From CAZTZL01 sp964617625 (GTDB taxonomy: Bacteria; Zhuqueibacterota; QNDG01; DSAB01): a DNA stretch of 33,470 nucleotides. This document shows, in pieces, positions 23,927-32,100 of the stretch. The DNA is taken from the NCBI GenBank assembly GCA_964617625.1, contig CAZTZL010000035.1, forward strand, positions 1 through 33,470. The letters run 5' to 3'. The notes beneath the pieces are model-generated. The model did no database searches. It saw nothing but the letters and a program-made list of their open reading frames with translations, and was not told the origin of the DNA. The translations under genes and the position numbers were made by a program. The first letter of the stretch is position 1. Every line of letters begins with the position of its first letter.

Positions 23927-24697
23927 TTATTGTTTCAAATGCCACTGATCGAGTGTTTTTAAAAAATCATATCGGGTTAGATCATAATGAATCGGAGTAA
24001 TGGATATCCTGTTCGCACTTAATGCCGCCACATCTACAGACAGGTCCGTTTCAAAATTGTTCCGCTGGCCCGTAAGCCAGTAATAGATCCGTCCTCTCGG
24101 ATCTAACCGTTTATCAAAATTTTCTTCATATAAAGCCAAACTCATGCGTGTGATCTGAATACCCTGAATTTCATTTTCCTGACATGCGGGTACATTCACA
24201 TTCAAAGAAACACCCTTTGGCAATGTTTTCCCTGCCATTTTCACAGCCAAATTTTTACCGAATTTCGCTGCGTATCGAAAGTCCGGATCTTGAAATGTTC
24301 CCAGAGAAATCGCAAACGAAGGGATACCAAGAATCGAACCTTCAGTCGCAGCAGATACGGTTCCGGAATAAATGGTATTGATTCCGGTATTTGGGCCGAG
24401 ATTAATGCCTGAGATAACCATGTCTGGTGTACTGGGCAATATTGCACCGCACGCAATTTTCACGCAATCAGCAGGTGTACCATTTACCGCGTAACCGAAA
24501 AAAGATCCATCCTTTTTATGAGAATCAACACGAAGCGGATCGGACAGTGTAATGGCGTGACCTACTGCACTTTGTTCGGTAGAAGGCGCCACAACTGTCA
24601 CTTCACCAAAATCTTTTAATGCCAGATAGAGTGCGTAAAGTCCCGGTGCATCTATACCGTCATCGTTTGTTAAAAGAATTTTATTTTTTTTCGGCAC
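23927..24697 (-). CDS. surE: 5'/3'-nucleotidase SurE
   Basis: Metal-dependent nucleoside monophosphate phosphatase. Motifs: ILLTNDDGIDAPGL at the N-terminus (Asp-Asp metal site), APSTEQSAVGHAIT, VNGTPADCV and the core SGINLGPNTG. I set the start at GTG 24697, giving MPKKNKILLTNDDG and 256 residues. CCGGAGA lies 8 bases upstream at ideal distance and the family N-terminus is matched; the TTG at 24721 would add eight unlikely residues. The gene overlaps the 3' end of accD by 17 bases, so translation is coupled. Confidence 0.94.
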   Translation of the reverse strand: MPKKNKILLTNDDGIDAPGLYALYLALKDFGEVTVVAPSTEQSAVGHAITLSDPLRVDSHKKDGSFFGYAVNGTPADCVKIACGAILPSTPDMVISGINLGPNTGINTIYSGTVSAATEGSILGIPSFAISLGTFQDPDFRYAAKFGKNLAVKMAGKTLPKGVSLNVNVPACQENEIQGIQITRMSLALYEENFDKRLDPRGRIYYWLTGQRNNFETDLSVDVAALSANRISITPIHYDLTRYDFLKTLDQWHLKQ

Positions 24698-25550
24698 TCT
24701 TATGTTCTCCGGCTTTCTCAAAATAGGTTAAAATTTTGATCAAGGTTTCCTTCATTTCTTTTCTGTGAACAATTATATCGACGAATCCGTGTTCGAGCTG
24801 GAATTGAGCCCGTTGAAAATCGGAAGGGAGGTCCTCTCCTATGGTTTGCTTGATTACCCTCGGTCCCGCAAATCCGATAAGCGCACCCGGTTCTGCGATA
24901 TTGATATCGCCAAGCATGGCATAACTGGCTACAACGCCTGCAGTTGTCGGATTGGTAAGAATTGACAGGTACAATCCGCCATGATCCGAAAACCGCGCGA
25001 GGCGGGAGGATGTCTTTGCCATCTGCATCAAAGACATAATTGATTCCATCATCCTGGCACCGCCGGACGCGGATATAATAATGAGCGGCAGTCGCTTTTC
25101 GTCTGCCAAATCGATAGCCCGGGCGATTTTCTCACCCACAACAGAACCCATACTCCCGCCGATGAAAGAAAAATCCATCACGGCGAAAACAACAGGAATA
25201 TTTTCAATCGTACCCAATCCGGTACGAACAGCTTCCTTTAAGCCGGTTTTTTTTCTGGCTTCCTTAAGACGATCCGCATAACGTTTGGTATCGCGGAATT
25301 CCAGAAAATCGATAGAAGTTAAATTGGCTTCTGTTTCCTGAAAACTCTTTGCATCCAGTATAAGATCAATATAGTCACTCCCCCGAATCCTGAAATGAAA
25401 ATCGCACTTTGAACAAACGTAACTGTTTTGGGAAAGTTGTTTTTTAAAGATAATTTCTCCGCACGAATCGCATTTCAGCCATAATCCGTCCGGCATCTCT
25501 TTCTTTTTGTACGAAATCAGACCCGGCTTGCTTCTTTTAAACCATGCCAT
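24681..25550 (-). CDS. accD: Acetyl-CoA carboxylase carboxyltransferase subunit beta
   Basis: Beta half of the carboxyltransferase that makes malonyl-CoA for fatty acid synthesis. The 289-residue protein has the four-cysteine zinc ribbon (Cys27, 30, 46, 49), then the crotonase-like domain: VVFAVMDFSFIGGSMGSVVGEK, ISASGGARMMESIMSLMQMAKTS, and LTNPTTAGVVASYAMLGD followed by GFAGPRVI. ATG 25550 overlaps the rimI stop by one base (TAATG). accA is not in the window. Confidence 0.97.
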   Translation of the reverse strand: MAWFKRSKPGLISYKKKEMPDGLWLKCDSCGEIIFKKQLSQNSYVCSKCDFHFRIRGSDYIDLILDAKSFQETEANLTSIDFLEFRDTKRYADRLKEARKKTGLKEAVRTGLGTIENIPVVFAVMDFSFIGGSMGSVVGEKIARAIDLADEKRLPLIIISASGGARMMESIMSLMQMAKTSSRLARFSDHGGLYLSILTNPTTAGVVASYAMLGDINIAEPGALIGFAGPRVIKQTIGEDLPSDFQRAQFQLEHGFVDIIVHRKEMKETLIKILTYFEKAGEHKSAEKK

Positions 25551-26011
25551 TATACATTCACCTCAACCTTTTTTCCTGCAGGCAAATATTTGGTCATCAG
25601 GATGGCATCTTCATTTTCCTGAACATAATACAGTTTTCGAATGCCAACCTCTTTAAAGCCCAGTTGTCGATACAAATTCCGGGCAGCCAAGTTCGAACGC
25701 CTGACTTCCAGACGGACCCATGAAAATTCAGGATATCCGTCGATGACTTTCTGCATTAAAAACATTGCAGCCCCCCGCCTTCTCCACTGCGGATGAACTG
25801 CAAGATTTGCGATATGAATTTCATCAGCAACAAGCCACCCTATAATATAAGCAATGACCTGTCTGTCTTCAACTATTGTATATGAAAAACCAAAATCTTT
25901 TTTCAACTCGGATTCGAAACTTTTTTTGCTCCAGGGCGAAACAAATGAAGTGTTTTCGATTTGCATCACCTGTTTCAGATCCGAACGGGTCATTTTACGA
26001 ACTTTCCACAT
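25550..26011 (-). CDS. rimI: Ribosomal-protein-S18-alanine N-acetyltransferase-like GNAT protein
   Basis: A 153-residue GNAT acetyltransferase expected to acetylate the N-terminal alanine of ribosomal protein S18. GNAT features: VRKMTRSDLKQVMQIE, SPWSKKSFESEL, IANLAVHPQWRRRGAAMFLM (acetyl-CoA loop RRRGAA) and SNLAARNLYRQLGFKEVGIRKLYY. Position between tsaB and accD supports rimI, since tsaE-tsaB-rimI is a widespread order. Starts 15 bases after the tsaB stop. Confidence 0.9.
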   Translation of the reverse strand: MWKVRKMTRSDLKQVMQIENTSFVSPWSKKSFESELKKDFGFSYTIVEDRQVIAYIIGWLVADEIHIANLAVHPQWRRRGAAMFLMQKVIDGYPEFSWVRLEVRRSNLAARNLYRQLGFKEVGIRKLYYVQENEDAILMTKYLPAGKKVEVNV

Positions 26012-26026
26012 AATTGATCTCTATAA

Positions 26027-26698
26027 CTATGCAACTCCCCGAAAGCGTTTCATATATATTGGAACTGCAGAATCCACATCTACTGTTTGGCCGGAAACAA
26101 GCAATTCGTGCCCCCGCATGGCAATCCCGTATCCTGAAGGCAGGGATAAAAACGGATTTAAAAATTTGGTTTTGTTCTTTCGTTTTTCAATCAGGTTCCG
26201 ATACTGTACCGCAGCATCACCCAGAAAAACGATTTCTTCATTTGGAAGTCCGGAGCCTATTTTCTCCTCCGGGACAATTTGATAATCTTCATGAAGAACC
26301 CAATGATCCGTTTCTAGATGAAAAAGCCCCTGAAAAATTTCTCCTTTTCTGGCACGGATCATAACACAGATCCAATTAGACAACCCATCCAATCGGCAGG
26401 CCAAACCCTCCATGGTTGGAACAGTAATTAGAGGCTTGTCCAATCCGTATGCCATCCCCTTGGCCAAGCCCAAACCGATCCTTAATCCGGTAAAGGAACC
26501 AGGGCCGATCGAAACGGCAATGCCATCCAGTTCGTGACGGTCTATTTCCGTATCTTCTAAAATACCCGCTACAGCTTCTGCCAGCCTCTCGGCATGGATA
26601 GATCCCTGGTGAACTTGATAATCCGCAATGATGTCAACACCATTAACCAACCCCACACCGCATACTTTGGTTGCTGTTTCTATTCCCAGTACAATCAT
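26027..26698 (-). CDS. tsaB: tRNA threonylcarbamoyladenosine biosynthesis protein TsaB
   Basis: Non-catalytic ASKHA-fold partner of TsaD in synthesis of t6A37 in tRNA. The 223-residue protein begins MIVLGIETATKVCGVGLV, has HAERLAEAVAGIL and the signature VSIGPGSFTGLRIGLGLAKGMAYG, followed by VPTMEGLA. ATG 26698 overlaps the tsaE stop by four bases (ATGA). tsaD and tsaC are not in the window. Confidence 0.95.
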   Translation of the reverse strand: MIVLGIETATKVCGVGLVNGVDIIADYQVHQGSIHAERLAEAVAGILEDTEIDRHELDGIAVSIGPGSFTGLRIGLGLAKGMAYGLDKPLITVPTMEGLACRLDGLSNWICVMIRARKGEIFQGLFHLETDHWVLHEDYQIVPEEKIGSGLPNEEIVFLGDAAVQYRNLIEKRKNKTKFLNPFLSLPSGYGIAMRGHELLVSGQTVDVDSAVPIYMKRFRGVA

Positions 26699-27171
26699 AA
26701 AGACAGCCGATCCAACCCTCTTTTTTTCGGTCCCGAAAATATAATTTTCCGGTGCATATTCAACAACCTGCCATTCTCAACAATTCGTTCAAATCGGACA
26801 GAAAAATGATTCGTAGGTAAAAACACTTCTCCACGTTCTGCCCACTCGATCAGCGCAATTCCACTTCTATCAAAATATCCATCCAAATCTAGATTTTCTA
26901 TCGCCTGTATGGATTCAAGACGATAGAAATCAAAATGAACAATGGGAAACCTCCCGGAATATTCCTGTATAATTGTAAAACTGGGGCTTGTCACAAATTC
27001 ACGAACTTCCAATTCATGACAAACACCCTGTACCAGTACGGTCTTTCCACTGCCTAAATCCCCATAAAGCGCGACAACATCTCCTGCCCTTAAAATACCC
27101 GCCAGACTATTCCCGTATTCAAATGTTTCCGATGGTTTGCGGGATCGTATCGTAACAACATCTTGCTCCAT
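26695..27171 (-). CDS. tsaE: tRNA threonylcarbamoyladenosine biosynthesis ATPase TsaE
   Basis: P-loop ATPase that drives turnover of the TsaBD complex. 158 residues. Walker A GDLGSGKT at 37-44, SPSFTIIQEY, HFDFYRLE and ALIEWAERGE are the family motifs. ATG 27171 is preceded by AGGCGGAT at close spacing, 8 bases after the porX stop. The C-terminus runs on with a basic tail (GPKKRGLDRLSL). Confidence 0.95.
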   Translation of the reverse strand: MEQDVVTIRSRKPSETFEYGNSLAGILRAGDVVALYGDLGSGKTVLVQGVCHELEVREFVTSPSFTIIQEYSGRFPIVHFDFYRLESIQAIENLDLDGYFDRSGIALIEWAERGEVFLPTNHFSVRFERIVENGRLLNMHRKIIFSGPKKRGLDRLSL

Positions 27172-27179
27172 CGATCCGC

Positions 27180-28754
27180 CTATTTCTGAGCCCGAAGTGT
27201 AGCAACGGGAAGAATCATCTCCTCCAAAGAAACACCTCCGTGCTGGAAACTGTCCCTGTACAGCGCAAGGTATTTATGGTAATTCGTCGGATAGACAAAA
27301 TAGTAATCTTCTTTTGCGATGAGATAATTGGTATTTACTCCCCTCGCGGGCAAACCATAACTTTTTGGATCTTTGAATTCGATCACCTGTTTATCATCAC
27401 CCCGAATACCGCTTCCGTATTTATACCGTAGATTGGTAGAGGTCTCACGATCCGCATAAACGGTTGAGCCCCGCAATGCCCTAATCGAGCCATGATCCGA
27501 TGTCAGCACAACATGAATCCCTGACTCGGATGCAGAACGTAAAATCTTGAATAATGACGAATGCTCAAACCAGGTTCGGGTCAGAGAACGGTACGCAGAT
27601 TCATCGGGGACAATCTCCCTGAGCACTTCTGATTCACTACGCCGATGAGCAAGAATATCCACAAAATTGAAAACCATGGCCGTGAATGGGGATTGAAAAT
27701 AGGAAGCAATGTTCTTGGCCAGATTCTTCGCTTCATTCGCATCCAAGAGTTTGATATATTTGGGTTCGGATTTAAAATTGTACCCGTTCCGTTTTAATTG
27801 ATCCAGAAGCAAGACACTCTCATACCGGTTCCGGCTGGATTCATCGTCCTCTCCCTTTTTCCACAAATCGGGATATCTTGATTCAATATCTCTCGGGAAA
27901 AGCCCTGCGAAAATACTGTTTCGGCTGTAAGGAGTGGCTGTAGGGAGAATTGAAAAATACAATTCACGTTCCACCGAAAAAAGATCGTATAGAAACGGCT
28001 CAATGCTCAACCATTGGTCCAATCTTAAATTATCGATTACAATAAATATAACGTGCTCATCGGAATCGAAGAACGGAAATAGAAATTTTTGAACGATATC
28101 AATGGACAGTACCGGATGATTTTTTCCCGAGATCCATTCTTTATAATGTTGTTGAATAAAACGGCCGAAACCCTGATTGCATTCTCGTCTTTGATCCTGA
28201 AGAGTTTGACGCAACCCCAGATCGTGATGCCGATCCAGATCAATTTCCCGCTCGGACAATTTCTGATGAATCTCCATCCAGTTGCCGGGTTCGATAGGAC
28301 CGGTCAATGCGGATGAAATCTCACTAAATTCCATCGTATAATCACGGGTCAATCGTTCCTCATCAATACGCTCTTTTTCCAGGATGCGTTTGCACGAAGA
28401 AAGAATTTGGCTGGGATTGACAGGTTTGGTTAAATAATCTTTTATTCTACCGCCAATCGCTTCTTCCATCAAATTTTCTTCTTCACTCTTCGTAATCATA
28501 ATCACGGGCAGCGAGGGATCGATTTCCTTGAGTCGGGACAATGTTTGAAGACCATCCAAACCAGTCATCATTTCATCCAAAAGAATGAGATCGAAATGTT
28601 CCTGCTTTACAATAGAAATCGCATCTTCCCCATTTAAAACAGGTGTAACTGCATATCCTCTTTCCTCTAAAAACAGAATGTGGGATTTCAAATGATCGAT
28701 TTCGTCATCTGCCCACAATATTTTTCCTTTAGGCTTTTTCATTGACCAATTCAT
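27180..28754 (-). CDS. porX: PorX-like response regulator with PglZ domain (type IX secretion regulator)
   Basis: Cytoplasmic regulator linked in Bacteroidota to the type IX secretion system, paired with histidine kinase PorY. Residues about 10-125 are a receiver domain: acidic Asp16/Asp17, phospho-acceptor Asp60 in LILLDEMM, Thr88 in MITKS and Lys110 in LTKP. A helical linker follows. From about residue 230 comes an alkaline-phosphatase-fold PglZ domain with metal-site candidates Asp241 (VIFIVIDNLRLDQW), Thr274 (PTATPYSRNS), Asp366 and His370 (FVDILAH), and Asp420-His421 (TSDHGS). 524 residues, the length expected for PorX. ATG 28754 is used; an internal ATG four codons on (MKKPKGKILWADDE) is also plausible and neither has a clear ribosome binding site. 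It heads the operon with tsaE and is divergent from a type IX cargo gene. Confidence 0.93.
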   Translation of the reverse strand: MNWSMKKPKGKILWADDEIDHLKSHILFLEERGYAVTPVLNGEDAISIVKQEHFDLILLDEMMTGLDGLQTLSRLKEIDPSLPVIMITKSEEENLMEEAIGGRIKDYLTKPVNPSQILSSCKRILEKERIDEERLTRDYTMEFSEISSALTGPIEPGNWMEIHQKLSEREIDLDRHHDLGLRQTLQDQRRECNQGFGRFIQQHYKEWISGKNHPVLSIDIVQKFLFPFFDSDEHVIFIVIDNLRLDQWLSIEPFLYDLFSVERELYFSILPTATPYSRNSIFAGLFPRDIESRYPDLWKKGEDDESSRNRYESVLLLDQLKRNGYNFKSEPKYIKLLDANEAKNLAKNIASYFQSPFTAMVFNFVDILAHRRSESEVLREIVPDESAYRSLTRTWFEHSSLFKILRSASESGIHVVLTSDHGSIRALRGSTVYADRETSTNLRYKYGSGIRGDDKQVIEFKDPKSYGLPARGVNTNYLIAKEDYYFVYPTNYHKYLALYRDSFQHGGVSLEEMILPVATLRAQK

Positions 28755-29190
28755 GAAATTATGATCTCAAAACTTAATAATTTTTAATCACATAGTCAAT
28801 ATCTTTTTCCCCATACTGAATCAGATTGGTTTGAATTTCATGCCGTAAAAAAATGTAATTCCAACTTCATTTGCCAGCTTTAAATTTCGAGATTTATTAG
28901 GTATTGCAATATGCTGAACGTGGAATTTCAAAATAAAATCACATTTCAGAAAGTCCAGCAACGGTCTTTTTTACTCCACTATCTCCATCTGACATTAATC
29001 TTTATTAAACATAATGTTAACATCATTTGTTTCAATAATGTCACAGAGAAAAAATGTTTGTCAAATTTTAAAGAATAGCTGGTATAGTATTTGCAAATTT
29101 TGATTCTCATGGATAGAAAATATACCTAAGTTTTATAATATGAATTATTTTATGTCGTTTATAATCAATAATTAACAAACAGATCCTGAT
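28755..29190. other. 436-bp divergent intergenic region between porX and the secreted protein
   Basis: AT-rich, no convincing gene on either strand. It must hold the promoters of both the porX operon and the type IX cargo gene. The only site I single out is the promoter-like pair near 29058-29088. Confidence 0.7.
29058..29088 (+). promoter_or_regulatory. Candidate promoter of the secreted modular protein gene
   Basis: TTGTCA (29058-29063) and TATAGT (29083-29088) with a 19-base spacer, longer than optimal, but the second element is preceded by TGG as in an extended -10 box. It would give a leader of about 95 nt. Tentative. Confidence 0.3.
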
Positions 29191-32100
29191 ATGAAGAAAA
29201 CACTACTTATTCTTTTAACAATCAGTTTGATTACTGCAATAAATGCCGCCTCGCAAACCCAATGGGAAGAAAATGGCGTCTTTACTGCGACCTCAGGACA
29301 AAATTTCTCACACATGAAAGCTGTTTCTGACGGATACGGCGGCTACTTTATCACATACGAAAATGATCTATCCGGTGACATTGATATTTACGCCCAATGG
29401 ATCGATGCGACAGGAACAAGACGATGGGGATCATCCGGTGTCATTGTCTGTTCAGAAGGATTGGACCAGGTCTATCCTGCTATTGCAGGGGACGGTTCCG
29501 GAGGCGTTTTTGTGGCATGGGAAGACGATTACTCCGGAAATATATATGCACAGCATATCAATGCAAGCGGTTCTCTGCTCTGGAGCCCACGAATGACAGT
29601 GTGTTCTGCGGCCGAGGACCAATCTTCAGTTGAAATGATTTCGGACAATGCAGGCGGTGCCATCCTGGTCTGGAAAGATATGCGCAATGGAGATACAGAC
29701 ATTTATGCACAGCGTATCACCGGTTCGGGTACTTCGGTTTGGGCTCTGGACGGTGTTCCGGTAACGACAGCGCCCAACAGCCAGAGCGCTTATGTGATTA
29801 TCGGAGATGGATCCAATGGCGTCTTCGTCGCATGGAACGATTCACGGAGCGGATTCACCGATAATGACATCTATGCCCAAAGGTTGACTTCCACCGGAGC
29901 GCAAGCATGGACAAGCAATGGTATTGTTATTACAAATGCTGCCGAAAATCAACGTTATCCGGCGATTGGTATCTCGGGAACAAAAGTCGTAATTGCCTGG
30001 GAAGATTATCGATACGGAGACGGCGATATCTATGTACAGGCGGTTGATTTCAACGGCAACGTGCAATGGACAACCAACGGCGTACCCATATGTATGGGAT
30101 CGAACAATCAAACCAACGCCCAGATTGTTTCGGACAATTCCGGAGGAGCCATTGTCACGTGGACGGACAACCGTTCCCAATACGACATCTATGCTCAGCA
30201 CGTAAATGAAACAGGAACGGCTTTATGGACCGCAGACGGCATCGCAGTAAATGAATCAGCCGATTACCAATACGCTCCGAGAATTGTAAGTGATGGGGTC
30301 GGCGGTGCGTTTATTGTATGGACAGACGACCGTACCGGTTCCGATATCAATATTTACGGTCAGCACATCGATCCTTCAGGAACGTTACTATGGCCTGATA
30401 ACGGTCTGGCTGTTGCGGCACTGGATAGTGTTCAGGAAAATCCGATTCTGCTGAGCGATCTGTCGGGAGGCGCTATTGCCGTATGGGAAGACAAACGTGA
30501 TATTGAAAAAGATATTTATGGACAGCTGCTCAACGACAACTTGAATATCACTCATCCGGAGGCGGATACTCTCTGGTCAGGCAATCAATCCCAGACCATA
30601 CAATGGATATTGAGAAATTCATCCGTCATTTTTGATCATTTCAGGATTACAGCATCGGAAACACCCGGTGACGGATTTCCAATTACAATCGCACAAAATG
30701 TCAGTATCTCACAAACTATCCAATCCTGGACGCCCGGCACAGTAAACGGCACCGATATCCGTATCAAAATTCAGGCTGAAAATAGTACCAGCCAAAAAAT
30801 TTGTGAATACGAAAGCGAGCTATTCTCAATCGATTCGGACCCACCCTATGCGTTCAATCTGACAGAACCTCCCAACAATGCGCTGGTCGACGTACTAGTT
30901 ACTTTTAACTGGGAATCCGCAACGGATAATCTGTCTGGTCTGGACCATTACGAACTCTGGATCTGCGATGCGGCTTTTCAATCCAACCTCCACAATTCCA
31001 CATACACATTGACTCCGGGTCAGGAATTGGAACCAGGCGAATATTCCTGGCGCGTTAAAGCTGTGGATAAAGTTGGTCTGATTCGTGAATCCGGCCCCTG
31101 GTATTTTAGGGTAACCGTCGACACATCCGGACCGGAACCGTTTCATCTTCTATCACCAGCCAATAATTTCTGGACCACACAAACTACACCTGTATTCACA
31201 TGGGAAACCGCCGTGGATACCGGTGCGGGGTTATATAAATATCAGTTCTTCTTGAATGATCAACTTAAAATTGACAATCTGCCGCCGTCCACTACTTCAG
31301 TCAACACTGTGATGCTGACAAACGGTACCCATACCTGGCATGTCGTGGCTTTTGATTCGGCTATGAATTGCAGCCGTTCCGAAGAAGTACGGACGATTCA
31401 TCTGGATAACATTCCACCCGAGGTCTTCGATATCACACAACCTGCGGACGATATCTGGCTTGCAGATGCCACACCCCTTTTCGGGTGGCAGCCCACATCG
31501 GATCCGGGCATCGGTACATTTGAATATCAGCTCTGGATTGACGACCAATTAAAAATCAACCATATTTCTTCCGGTTCCTCCTCCATCGAACTACCCTCAG
31601 GACAAGCGTTGAACGAAGGAATCCATACCTGGCATATCGTCGCCGTGGACGGATTGGGCAACAGTCGTACATCCACTTCCGAATTCACGATTGGCATCGA
31701 TGTGACGGCTCCTCTGGCATTCGGATTGGCTGCTCCGACAAATCTGAGCTATACCACAACCGCTTCGCCGGTTTTTTCCTGGCAGAACTCAAGCGACAAT
31801 ACTTCCGGTTTGAAGAAGTACCAATTGTGGATCGACAATGCACTGAACCAAGATAATCTATCCGGCACAAGTGCCTCTCCCGTTTCCCCGCTCAATGAGG
31901 GACAGCACTCCTGGATTGTTCGGGCCATTGATAACGCAGACAATGTAAGGCAATCAGGAACCTACACATTTACAGCCGATTGGAGCTTGCCGTTCTCATT
32001 TAATCTGATCTCCCCTGCCGATGGAGAGACTCTCCACAGGAATCGGCCTACATTCACGTGGCGTTCCACCGATGATGCAGTTTCCGGTTTCGATAAATTT

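Noticed and set aside
27180..28754. PglZ gene as part of a BREX or other phage-defence system
   Set aside because: The PglZ domain is fused to a receiver domain, as in PorX, and no BREX genes (brxA, brxB, brxC, pglX, brxL) are nearby.
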